The position numbers and the translations under genes are program-made. Below are positions 17,637 through 28,331 of a stretch of 64,000 bases of DNA, piece after piece. Below the pieces are notes generated by a model, which was not told where the DNA came from, did not search any database, and saw only the letters and a program-made list of their open reading frames with translations. This DNA is from Paratrimastix pyriformis. Lineage: Eukaryota > Preaxostyla > Paratrimastigidae. The stretch is from NCBI GenBank assembly GCA_027972325.1, contig JAPMOS010000018.1, forward strand, positions 248,001 to 312,000, in the 5' to 3' direction. The first letter of the stretch is position 1, and each line of letters begins with the position of its first letter.

Positions 17637-20399
17637 GGAGGAGCATGGCCCGCTCAGCGCGCTGGGCCTGCTTGCGCTGGATGGTGAGGTGCTTCTTGAG
17701 GCGCTGGCGCTCCTTCTTGGTCAGGCCCATCGGGTGGGGCTCCTCCTCGGGGGCCGCCCCTGCCGGCCCCGGGGCCACCGCCGAGCCCTGGGCAAATGCC
17801 TCCGAGTCGGCCGGGGACGCCGCGGGGGCGAGGGGCGGCCGGGCCGGGGGCAGGCTGGGCTGCAGGGCCGGCGGGATGCGCGAGGCGGCAGCGGCGGGCG
17901 GGGCGGGCGGGGCGGGGCCCAGGGCAGCGGGCAGGGGCGCCAGCCGGGCCGCCCGGACGGGCTTCTCGAAACCGGCCAGGCCGGCCGTCCAGGTGCGGGC
18001 CGCGTCGGCGGTGCAGGTCCAGCTGCGCCGGCGCTGCTGCTGCGGGACCACCCGGTGCTGGGCGGGTCGACCCACGGCCCGCAAGGGCCCCGGAAGGGGC
18101 GCGAGCGCCAAGGGGGCCGGGCGGCTGGGGCCGCCAGAAGGGGCCGGACACGGAGGAGCCCCAGCGCGCGGCCGCCCTGAGGGCTCCTGCTGGTCGTGCT
18201 GGTCGTCGGGCCCCTCCGGCTGCTGCTGGCGGTGGTGGGACACGGGCATCTGGCGCTCTTCCTCCACGGGCGACTGGGGCAAGGGGGCAGGGACCCGACG
18301 AGGGGAGGCCGGGCCCAGGGGAGTCGGAACCTGGGGGGCCTGGGCGGTTGCTGCTGCAGCCTTTGCCTGGGCGTGCTGGCGGAGGACCGCGAGGAGGGTC
18401 GGGTGGGCGGCCAGGATGCTCTGGGTGGCCGGGTTAACCTCGAGGGCCGCCAGGTCCTCGCTGTCGTACATCGAGCAGTACGAGCCCTCGTCGGCCTCCT
18501 CGCCCTCGACCTCCACCTCGCCCTCGTCCACCTCGCCCTCGACCTCCACCTCGCCCTCGACCTCCTCGGCCTCGGCCTCGGCCTCGCCCTCGCTCGCCCC
18601 CTCGCTCACCCCCTCGCTCACCCCCTCGGCCTCGCCTTCGCCTCCAGTCTGGGAGCCGTCCATGGGGCCCTCGCGCTCGGGCCCCGCGGGTGCGGCTTGG
18701 GGGGGCTTGGCCTCCTGGACGGGCGGATCCTCGGGAGTGACATCAGCAAGGGCCCCTTCGAGGCTGTCCTGGTCCTGATCGCGATCGTGGTCAGGCGCCC
18801 CGTCGGGCATCCCCAGGGGCGCCCCGGGCGGTAACGAGGAGCCCTGCGCCCCCGAACCCAGCCACCAAGTCCAACCGTCAGGATCGGCCCCCCTCCCCCT
18901 CCCCCCCCCTCCCCTCCCCCCCCCCCTCCCCCCTCCCCCCCCAAACACAGCCAGGTCGAGGTGGCGGGGTAGGGTGGCTGCAGACCATGCCCATGCCCAA
19001 GCCCAAGCCCAAGCCCAAGCCCAAGCCCATGCCGGGGGCTGCAGGCTGCTGGCCGGCGCGGCGCTGGAGGAGCAGCTGGTGGTGCTGGTGCTGCTCGAGC
19101 AGGTACATGACGGCCTTGCGGTGGTGCAGCGAGCCCGGCACCAGCGAGCCCGTCCACCCGGGCGGCCCGTTGGCGGCCCCGCTGGCCGACCGGGGCGCCG
19201 CGTCGGCGGTGGCGCTGGGGCCGGTACTGCTGGCGGCCGTGGCGGAGGTGGGGGTGGTGAGGCCCGACGAGGCGGCCGTGGAGGCCGACGAGGCCGACGA
19301 GGGCGACCCAACCAGCCCCGCGGGCCCCTCGGCAGCGGCGCCACCCGGACGGGCCCCGGCCCCGGCCCCGGCCCCGGCCCCGGCCCCGACGGGTGGGGGC
19401 CCCCCGGCCGGGAAGTCGGGCAGCGGGCTGGCGCTGTGGCTGGCGGGGCGGCTGCCCCGGACGGCCTTGCCCAGGATGGCCCGCACCTTCATCAGCATCC
19501 GGCCGTACACCCCCGGGCGGGCAGGGTCCCCGGAGAGCAGGGCCACCCCGCCCCGAACGGCGGCAGCGGCAGCGGCAGCGGCAGCGGCAGCGGCCGGCTT
19601 CTCGGAGGGCGTCAAGGCCAGGAGCCCCTCGGCCGCGGCCGCGTGGGGCGCCCCCGAAGGCGCTCCGGGGCCGGCCTGGTGCTGGGCTGGCGCGGAGGAG
19701 GATGGTGCCGAGGCGCAGGCGGCGGCGGCGGCGGCTGTTGCCAAGGGTATCTCGGTGGCGGTGCGCGCGACCCAGGTGCGGGGAGCTCCGCTGCGGCCCC
19801 GCGAGCGGCCCGTGCGGACGGAGCGATGAGGCAGCGGGCCGCCCGCCAAGGAGGGAGCGCCCTGAGCGCCCTGAGCGGCAGCGGCGGCCCGGGTGGCGAC
19901 GCAGGTGCCACACATGCAGTCGGCTGCCCCTTCGGTCCCGTCCGCCCCCATCGGAGACGGGGACGGGGACGGGGATGGGGACGGGGACGGGGATGGGGAT
20001 GGGGACGGGGACGGGGGCTCGAGGGGCCGGCCGCGCCGGGGGACCTTCGAGGGGCGGGCCGGGGTCGGCAGGCCGAGGGGGTGGTGGTGGGGCAGCGAGG
20101 AGGCCGTCGGGGAGGCCGCGCCGGCGGCCGAGGGGCGGCCCGTGGCGACGGGGGGCGATGAGGACGACCGGAAGCGCGGCCCGGCCCCCGTGGCCACGAT
20201 GGCGCGGGAGCGGCGCGGACCGGCAGTGCGGGCGGCGGATGCGGGGGTGGTGGTTGTGGTGGTTGTGGTGGTGGTTGTGGTGGTGGATGGGGCAGCAGGC
20301 GCGAGAGCCAGCAAGTGGGGGGCTGGGAGGGGCTCCGAGGAGGGGGACCCGGGCGCCACCCTGACACTGGCGGCGGTCGGTGGGCAGCCACTGGTCGGA

Positions 20400-20445
<46 letters not shown>

Positions 20446-20498
20446 AGGAGGAGGAGGAAGAGGAGGAAAGGACGCTGGCCCCAGGCATGGCCTGGCCG

Positions 20499-20553
<55 letters not shown>

Positions 20554-20923
20554 GGTGCAGCCTGAGGGTCTGTCTGCGGGCCTCGCAGTCGGGGCAGGGG
20601 CACTGGGCCTCGGAAAGCGGGTCAAGGCTGCCATCGGCCTCCCCGTCGGCCTCGTAGTCCTCCTCGGTGGTGGTCAGGGCCACGTCGGGGGCCCCCTCCG
20701 AGACGGGCTGCCCGTCCAGGTCGCCCTCGCCGCCCATCGAGAGCTGCTGCTGCTGGGCCGCCTGCTGCTGCTGCTGTTGTTGTTGCTGTTGCTGCAGGAT
20801 CTGCTGCTGCTGCAGTTTGTGCTGCTGGGTGAGCAGCTTCTTCTTCTGCTTCTTCTCCTTCTTCTTCAGGCGGCGCTTCTCCAGCTTGCTCAGCGACCGC
20901 GGGGCCGCCGCCATGGCGGCATC

Positions 20924-20970
<47 letters not shown>

Positions 20971-22860
20971 ATTCTTGTTGATACTGCTGCTGCTGCTGAT
21001 ACTGGGCCTGCTGGAGCGGGGCCTCGTCGGCCGAGCGGAGGTCGTCCTGGCTGATGCTGCCGCTGTCGGGCTGGTCCGGGTCGGTCCCGGCCGGTCCGAG
21101 GGGGGCCGCTCCTTGGTCGGGGTAGTCGGGTCCCGGCTCGGCCCCCACCGAGAGGGCCTCCTCGGGGCCGCTCATGACCCCCTCGAGCCCGCCGGGGGGC
21201 GGCAGGGAGGCGGCCAGGTCGCCGTCGCCGTCGGGGGCCTGGGGGGCCTGCAACTGGCGGAGGCAGTGCTGCAGGAAGCTCAGCTGGAGCTGCTGCTGGG
21301 CCAGCAGCTGGTCCAGGCAGGCCGGGCAGTGCTGGGCGTGGCGCAGCTGCTGCTGCAGGTGGTCCCACTCCATCGAGGGCCATTGGCAGGCCGCCGCCGC
21401 GGCGGTGGCGGGGTCGAGGAGAGCCCCACCGCTCCCGGGCCCCGCGCCGGCAGCGGCAGCGGCAGCGGCGGTGGCGGTGGTGGCGAGGGCCGTGGAGGAG
21501 TTCGAGCAGACCGACCCCGTCGGGGTGCCGCTCTCGGGGGCCGCCGGAGGGTGCAGTGCAGCCGACCCGTCTCGCCGGGGGCTGGTCGGAGCGGGTGCAG
21601 GGGCAGGGGCGAGCGGGAGGGCCGTGGTGACGGGGGTGGGGGCGGGGGCGGGGGCGGCAGAGTCTGCGGGGATGGGGCCGCCGCCGCCGGTGCTGTGGAC
21701 AGGAGGTGGGGGGCGGTCGGCCTGGAGCTGCTGCTGCTGCAGGTGGAGGCGGTGCTGCAGGTAGAGGAAGAGCTGCAGCGTCTCCAGGTTGGGCCCCACT
21801 CCGGCCGCGGGCTCGGCAGCCCCGAGGCCGGCGGCGGCGGTGGCGGGGTGGGGGGATGGGGGTAGGGTGCCCGGCGGGGGCAGCTCCTCCGCGCCATGGG
21901 CCCCGCCGCCGCTGATGGCGGCTGGGGCTAGCCTCAGCGGGGCCGGGGCGGGGAGCCCCTGGGGGCCCGGAGCCAGGTCGGCCTCGTCAGGCAGCAGGGG
22001 CGGGCTGCCCAGGAGGGCCTGCTCGGCGGGGCACAGGGCCGCCCGGCAGTACTCCTCCTCGGGCGAGATGCCCGACCCGAGGCCCTCATCCAGCCCCTCA
22101 TCCAGCCCCTCATCCAGCCCCTCATCCAGCCCCTCGCCCTCCCCTTGGCTGATGCTCTCGCCCTCGCCCTCGCCCTCGCCCTCGCCCTCGCCCTCGCCCT
22201 CGCCCTCGCCCTCGCCCTCGCCCTCGCCCTCGCCCTCGAGACCGGCCTCCCCGTCCAGGAGGTCGACCCCGGCCTCAGCCTCAGCCTCGGCCGGGGCCAG
22301 GTCAGGGCCTGCCGTTCCATGGGAGCCGACCGGCACAGGGAGGGGCCCGTCCGGCAACCACCCACGCGCCAGCGGATGCTCAACAGGCTGCGGCTCGACC
22401 TGCTGCTGCTCATGCTGATGCGGGCGCGGGTGCATATGGGAGGGCGCGAACTGGGTTTGGGTTTGGGGCTGGGGCTGGGGCTGGGGCTGGGGCTGGGGCT
22501 GGGGCTGGGGCTGGGGCTGGGGCTGGGGCTGGGGCTGGGGCTGGGGCTGGGGCTGGGGCTGGGGCTGGGGCTGGGCGCCCGCGTGTGGGCTGCTGGGGTG
22601 GGTGTGCTGTGGGCGGGGGCGCCGGAGGGCCTGCAGGCGGCGCAGCTGGCGCAGCTGCAGCAGCTGGAGGCGCTGCTCGTGGACCAGCTGCCGGAGCAGG
22701 TCCGGGTTGGTCAGCAGCGGCCGCACGTCGATCACATCGCCCGGCAGGCCGCCCGCCATCGCAGGAAGCTCCGCCTGCCCCACGGCGGCCGGCAGGGCCA
22801 TCGGGAGAGGCGGGGGAGGTGGGGGAGGCGGCGGCGGCGGTGGTGGTGGTGGTGGTGGAT

Positions 22861-22894
<34 letters not shown>

Positions 22895-23597
22895 CGAAGG
22901 CTGGTGAGGCAAGGTGGCGGATGGAGGTCGGGCCTGCGGGGGCCCCAGGGAACCGGCGGTGGTCACCGAGGGCGAGGAGGCGGAGTGGGTGGCGGAGGGG
23001 GCGGAGGGGACGGAGGGGCCGATCGGCCGGCCTGGGCCGACGGGCAGGCCGGGACGGGTGTCGGGGCAGGGGAAGGAGAAGGCGCGAGGGCCCGCTTTTT
23101 CTGGGAGGGGGCCAGCGGGGGCGGGTCGGGGGCCGAGGGGGTCGAGCGGGGCGGTGGCGCCCGCCGGGTGGGGGCCGAGGGGGGCGGGGAGGGCTGCGTG
23201 GACGGGGGCGGGCTGACCCGGGGGACGGCCGTCGGCTGGGGAGGCTGCGGGGGGTGCGGCGACTGGGGCTGCTGGGGCTGCTGGGGGGGCTGCTGGGAGG
23301 GAGGGCCGGGCCGGCTGGCAGGGACACCCGGGGTGGATGGAGAGTGGTGGTGGGAGGGCGAGCGCCCCGAGCCCGAGCCGCGTCCCTGGACCGAAGGCGG
23401 GGATGGGGAGGATCCGCGATGATGTGCCGAGGCGGCCGATGGGGCCGGGGAAGCCGAGGCCGAGGCCGAGGCCGAGGCCGAGTGGGACCGCTGCCCATCT
23501 GCGGCCGCCGGCTGGGACTGGGCCGCCGGCTGTTGCTGGTGCTGCTTTTGGCGGGCCATCCGTTGACGGATCCGGTCCCGCGACGTGAGCGGCGCCT
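13275..23597 (-). CDS. Giant low-complexity, polyQ and acidic protein, read as the tail of the SKP1-domain gene
   Basis: Three open stretches in different frames (about 23597-18880, 18800-14950 and 14830-13275) probably join through short introns. From the N-terminus, the content is: RDRIRQRMARQKQ; P-rich repeats; a helical segment LLRQLVHEQRLQLLQLRQL; a (QP)n array; an acidic (EG)n array; Cys pairs in HCPACLD, CPCPDCEARR and CMCGTC; basic coiled coils next to polyQ (RRLKKKEKKQKKKL, later KKERQRLKKHL and SKRERQAALARKL); an AAKAP repeat at 16446-16570; and a P/S/A-rich end (LLNLSFGSDEDEVEAFQRRL, then QQQQQ). The Cys pairs beside polyQ recall fungal NST1-like proteins only loosely. I cannot name a function. 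The link to SKP1 rests on a clean 120-nt intron (23598-23717). The exact C-terminus is uncertain. Confidence 0.6.
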
Positions 23598-23717
23598 CTG
23601 CTAATGGACCGAGGGATCCGCGAGTGAGCTCTGGCGAGGGAAGGCAATGGATGGGAGGACGAAACGGGCCGGGCCGGGCCGGGGCGGGCCGGGGCAGGCG
23701 CGGGCGCGGGCGCGGAC

Positions 23718-24337
23718 CGGTCTCCTCGGGGTCGTCGTGCAGGGCAAAGATCCGCCGGATCTCCTCAGGCGGCTTGCCCTGCATCAGGGAGGCGATCCCC
23801 TTGCAGGTGAGCTCCACCAGGGGGGTGATGTCCAGGTGGTAGGCCGCCGCGGCCAGCTCGCACATGTCGGCCGTGTCGAGCTTGAGCAGGCGCCGGTCCC
23901 ACTCGCGCTTATCCTTCTCCGAGCGCCCCGTGTTGTGCACGTGGAAGTCGCAGTACTGCAACAAAGAAGGGGCATCGGGGACAGCAAACGGGGGACGCCG
24001 GCGGTGGGTGGTGGATGGTGGATGGATGGATGGATGGATGGATGGGTGGTTGGGTAGTCGGGTGGTCGGGTGGATGGGTGGGTGGAGGCGGATGAAGAAA
24101 GCCAGACCTCAAAAATCCGAAAAAGAGTCTGCTCTGAGATGGTGTCCGGAAGGATGATGATGGTATCCGGACCGACATCTGTGGGAAAAGTGGTGAAGGG
24201 GATGGTGGAGGACAGGACGTGAGTGTGAAACTGCAAGAAGGTTGACCATGCAGACCGTGCAGTGCCTTTTTGATGACTTTGGCGAAACTGGCCACCTCTC
24301 GGTCGACTTCGAAGATCTTCCCACTACTACTCTTCAT
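23718..24337 (-). CDS. SKP1: SKP1-like subunit of SCF ubiquitin ligases (N-terminal part of a larger gene)
   Basis: SKP1 bridges cullin and F-box proteins. Exon 1 starts at ATG 24337 (GKIFEVDREVASFAKVIKKAL, the BTB/POZ-like strand-helix start). Exon 2 reads PDTIIILPDTISEQTLFRIFE. Exon 3 reads YCDFHVHNTGRSEKDKREWD, then LLKLDTADMCELAAAAYHLDI and the signature KPPEEIRRIFALHDDPEE. Introns start GTCTGC, GTCTGG and GTCCGC. The usual short C-terminal helix (EEEAQIRKENQW in typical SKP1) is not seen. Instead the frame passes through the 120-nt intron 23598-23717 into EAPLTSRDRIRQRMARQKQ and a huge tail. Either the protein is a fusion, or an undetected alternative end makes ordinary SKP1. Confidence 0.85.
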
Positions 24338-24484
24338 GAATAGGGTCGGGCTGTGGAGGCTGGGGGCATGAGAGTGGAGATGAAGGCTCCACGGAGGACG
24401 CGGGATTCATCAGTGAGGTGTGTGCCTGTGAACCTCACGAAACCCGAGAAAGCACGAAAAATATGTTGGATAGGACCTCGGGAA

Positions 24485-24490
24485 TATAAA
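24485..24490 (+). promoter_or_regulatory. TATAAA in the SKP1/Rab24-like divergent gap
   Basis: TATAAA lies in the 166-bp gap between the divergent starts, but only 14 bases before the plus-strand ATG. It may be chance or may mark a very short leader. Confidence 0.2.
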
Positions 24491-24503
24491 TTCATCCGGA
24501 TTA

Positions 24504-25422
24504 ATGACAGCACCGTCAGGCAAAGGGCCGAACGCGGATTTTAAGGTCGTTTTGCTGGGCGATACCGCAGTTGGAAAGACAGCCCTGGTCGAGCGGTATA
24601 GTTCGGGGAAATTTCTCCCCGATCAACCCCCAACATTCGGCGCGAGTTTCTTCCTCAAAACGCTGCAGTATCAGGGAACATCGTACCGAGTTGGCATTTG
24701 GGATACCGGTTTGTTTCCATTTATCCGAAACTGCCATCAATCAACGCGCATCAGCTGGCCAGGAAAAGTTTGATTGTCTTTCCAGCTTTTACACTCGAGG
24801 TGCCGCATGCGGGATTGTCTGCTATTCGTTGGTGGATAACCGATGTAAATTGGACCGGTCTGAGGAGCTCATGCTTGCCAGTGCCTTAAACTGCTCGTAG
24901 TTGGCTCGAGAAGCTGATGAATGAGTCGGGAGATGAACACGTCACGGTGGTTCTGTCTGTCAGCTTTCTTTCCTCGACTGTGCTAATTTCTTGCACCTCC
25001 AATTATACAACGTAGGTGCGGGACGAAGTGTCTGTTTCCCCTATTCCGATCAGACCGCGCATTTCCCGCTTTTTTTCCACCCAGCCGACTTGACGGCCAC
25101 ACAGGAGCGCGTTTGGGACGCGGATCTGGTTCGCGAATACGCAACGCGCTATCACGCTCTGCATTTTGAGACCTCCGCTGTGACAGGCGACCACGTCTGT
25201 CATTCACCGTCCATCATCAGGCTCCATTCTTCCTCCTCTTTCGCCCAGATTGAGGAGATGTTCGACGCGGCGCTGGCGCAGATGGTGGCCACCCACCCCC
25301 AGGTGCGGGCGGCTGTCGGCCAGACCTCGGGGCGGGGCCCTGCAGGGACAGGGGTCGTCCTGGCCGATCCGGGCAAGCAGCCCGGGCCAGCGGGCCACCG
25401 GTCCTCCCCCTGCTGCCGATGA
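24504..25422 (+). CDS. Rab24-like small GTPase
   Basis: This is a predicted vesicle-traffic GTPase. Six exons are fixed by frame and motif: 24504-24708, 24755-24857, 24901-24954, 25016-25029, 25085-25194 and 25249-25422, giving 219 residues. Motifs: GDTAVGKT (P-loop), PPTFGASFF (switch I), WDTAGQEKF (switch II, split by an intron), CGTKSDL (base binding; family NKxD) and ETSAVTG. GIWDTAG, IVCYSLVD and CGTKSDL resemble Rab24 more than other Rabs, while the P-loop is conventional. The C-terminus SPCCR offers adjacent Cys for prenylation. Exon 4 is only 14 nt. All five donors are GTYTG. It is divergent from SKP1. Confidence 0.9.
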
Positions 25423-25606
25423 ATCAAAGCCAGAGCGCCACCCCCACCCCATTTGGTCTCCCCCTCCTTCGGTCATTGTTTGCGGCCGCTGGCCGCGGTT
25501 GCGTTCTTGGCAAGAAAGACGCCTTGACAAGAGGACGCAGAGAAAACGCGGGGAATGGCGGGAAAGTTCCGGGAGCGTCGCGGCTGCCTCCACCCGCCAA
25601 CACCAA

Positions 25607-25639
<33 letters not shown>

Positions 25640-25715
25640 GCACCGCCCCTCGGCCAGTCATCGCTCCGTCCGGCCCAACGCAATCAGGCGATCGAGCGCC
25701 TCCTCCCGCGCGCGC
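25423..25715. other. Gap between convergent genes with a 30-base G run
   Basis: This gap between the stop codons of the Rab24-like gene and RRP9 holds G30 at 25608-25637. I see no further gene in it. Confidence 0.7.
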
Positions 25716-28295
25716 TTACTCCTCGCCGGCCTTCCCCTTCCCCTTCCGGGCGCGCTTTTTCCCGGCGGTGCCGGGGGTCGTCGGGGTTTTGCCGGTCTTG
25801 GCCGGGGTCGGCGCGAGCACCGGAGCCGGGGCCGGTGCCGGGGAGGTGGCGGGGGCGGGGGCCGGGGCCGGGATGGGTGTGGCCGGGGCCGGATGCTGCG
25901 GGGCGGGGTCCTGGTCGTCGTCGCTGCTGTCGGGCTCCAGCTCGATCAGGGGCAACGCCGGCCCGGCCACCGTCTGGGCTGCTGCCGGGGCTTGCTGGTC
26001 CTGGTGGCTCGCTGCCGAAGGTGCGGCCGCGGCGTGCTTCTTGGGGCCGCGTGGCCTTCTTCGCTTGCGGTGGGCGGGTTGTGGGGCCGTCTCGTCGGCG
26101 GTGGGGGCGGGGAGGGTGGCAGCGGCAGAGCGGGAGGAGGGGGAGAACGGGGCGGGCGCCTGGTAGGAGGGGTGCAGAGGGAAGAGGAAGAGCCCGTTGC
26201 GGCCTTCGGCAATCCGCTCCCTGCAAAGGCGGTCGGAAAACGCAACGGACGAAGAATGAAGAAACTGGCCGGCGCAATGTCACCATCCCCCCCCCCCCCC
26301 CCCCAAACCATCGCACCCATGGCACCCATCCCCGCGGGGCCGCGGACCATCTGCCGAGGCGATGTTCCTGGCCGGCCGCAGCGACGGCGAAGCGGGCATC
26401 GGGCGAGATGGCCAGCCCGTTGACCCAGCCCGGCTGAGTGCGGATGGTCCCCCGCGGCACAGCCAACGTCAACGGGGTGCCGTGAAAATGGTGCCATGAT
26501 GCCATGGCGTCAAGGCGTGTGGGGTGGTTTGTTGGTGGGTGGTGGTGGGAGGGAGGGAGCAGACCAGTGGCACCGTACCAATGGCCGCCAAGGCGTTCTC
26601 CATGGGGGATGCCCTCCAGAAGCGGACCGCCCTGCGCTCCAGCAGAAAATGCCCGGGGATGGATGAGTGCGGTGGCCCGGGCCCAACAGCCCCCCTCCCC
26701 CCCCCCCCCCCCGGGGCGGTGGGGCTGACGGACCCGTCGCAGCTGCCCGAGCAGAGCAGGTCGCTTGACCGGCACACGCCCACGGCGCTCACCCAGCCGG
26801 GGCGCCCCAGGGCCGCCTTGGGGCCGGGGGCCGCCCCCACCGCGGGATATCGGGCGGCCAGCCGGGGATGCTCCGGTACCGCGGGGCCGCTCAGGGGGTG
26901 CGCATGGCGGATGAGCACCGCCGGGGCCCGCTTGGCGCTGGTCCAGAAGGCCAGCGAGCCGTCCTGCGAGCCCGACACGAAGTGGGTGCTGTCCAGCATG
27001 CGGAGGCAGTCGATCGAGGCCCCGTGACCGTGGAAAACCAGCTGGCTCTCCTCGAGGATCTTCCATGTGCGCAGGGTCAGGTCCCGCCCCACCGTCACGG
27101 CCCGGCTCTGGGAGAGCGCGTCGATGGCGTGCACCTCGGAGACGTGTCCGTAGAGGGTGTCGATGAAGGCCAGCTTGCCCACGTCCCACAGCTTGACCGT
27201 CCGGTCGGCCGAGCAGCTGAAGAGCTGCAGCGAGGCGTCCTCCGGGATGGCCACGCCCTGCCCCGTCCGACCGCCCCCAGGGTCCGACGACCACGAAAAC
27301 AGAAGAGCGGCACGTCAAGGCGTGTAAACAGGGACCTTGGTGTGTGTATGCGTGTGGGGGAGGGGGGGAGGGGAGGGGGGGAGGGGGGGGGGGTGCATCG
27401 CTCTGGCGGACCGTCACGGGGCCCCGGTGACCCTCAAGGACGGCAATCTCTCGGCGGGCGCGCCGGTCCCAGACGTGGACCCGGGTATCGTCACCACCGG
27501 CCACGACGAGCTTGGCGCCATCGACGTTGGCGGGGCTCAGGCAGATGCTTTGAACGTCGACCGTGCGATCTGGCGGGGGAGGAGGGAATGGGGGGGGGGG
27601 GGGGGGGGGCGACCCGATGGTGAGGGGCGACCGAGGGCAGAAGGACAGACAGTCGCCAGCGCCGCCAGTCTTCCGCTTCATGATGTGGGAGAGTTTTTGG
27701 CCGGTTTGAAGATCCCCTGTGGGAAGGAGCAGTCGAACCGGGGGGGTGGGGGGAAAAACACAAACATTCCAGGACGTCGCCATCCTTCGTTCCGGCCACG
27801 CAGATGTGCCCGTCTGTGCTCAGAGCAAGACAAGTTGGGATGGACTTTGTCCTCCAATGGAGAGCGCATTGCCCGAACTCGACCTAATCGCCAGCGGGGC
27901 GTGTGGGGGTAGCAAGAAAAGTAAAGACCTGGTCCGCCAGTGGTCGGAACGTCTCGGCCGTCTACGACATAAAGAGGAATGATGCATCCATCAATCAGCA
28001 ATGTGGCCGAGGCTGCGGGACAGACCGCCTCCTTTTGTAATCTCGCCCCAATCTCATCTTCGTCAGGCTGCTCCGTCGAAACCCGTTCAACAAGCTCCTT
28101 TGCCAAACGAATGCGTTTTTCATCGGCACTCTCGGCGAGCTGAAGGTCGTCTTCTTCTTCCCCCTCCACCACGAGGGAATTCACTTTTTCTCCAGAAGGT
28201 CGCATCTCCCCCGGTGTACGCCGAAGAAACAGTTCAAGATGATGGTCCTCCGACCCGCTTCCCTTTCTGGGCAATTTGTTCACCATCGGTTTCAT
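25716..28295 (-). CDS. RRP9: U3 snoRNP WD40 protein RRP9 (U3-55K)
   Basis: This nucleolar WD40 protein binds U3 snoRNA for 18S rRNA processing. The N-terminal region (DEKRIRLAKELVERV, DEIGARLQKEA) matches RRP9, followed by repeats CLALSTDGHICVAGTKDG, GDDTRVHVWDRRARRE, LFSCSADRTVKLWD, VHAIDALSQSRAVTVGRD, LRTWKILEESQLVFHGH, SIDCLRML..VSGSQDGS and GWVNGLAISPDARFAVAAAG then GQEHRLGRW, the family end. A C-terminal extension is species-specific: basic (HRKRRRPRGPKKH), acidic (EPDSSDDDQD), P/A-rich and finally KKRARKGKGKAGEE. ATG 28295 was chosen. An in-frame ATG at 28337 is possible. Introns hold homopolymer runs at 26286, 26699 and 27590. Confidence 0.9.
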
Positions 28296-28331
28296 TTTCG
28301 ATAGTACTCTGGCTCTATCGAAAATGGCCTG

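Noticed and set aside
13573-18180. Very long plus-strand open frames (G/A/R-rich)
   Set aside because: They are antisense shadows of the GC-rich minus-strand low-complexity gene; composition is GGGAGA-like with no domain.
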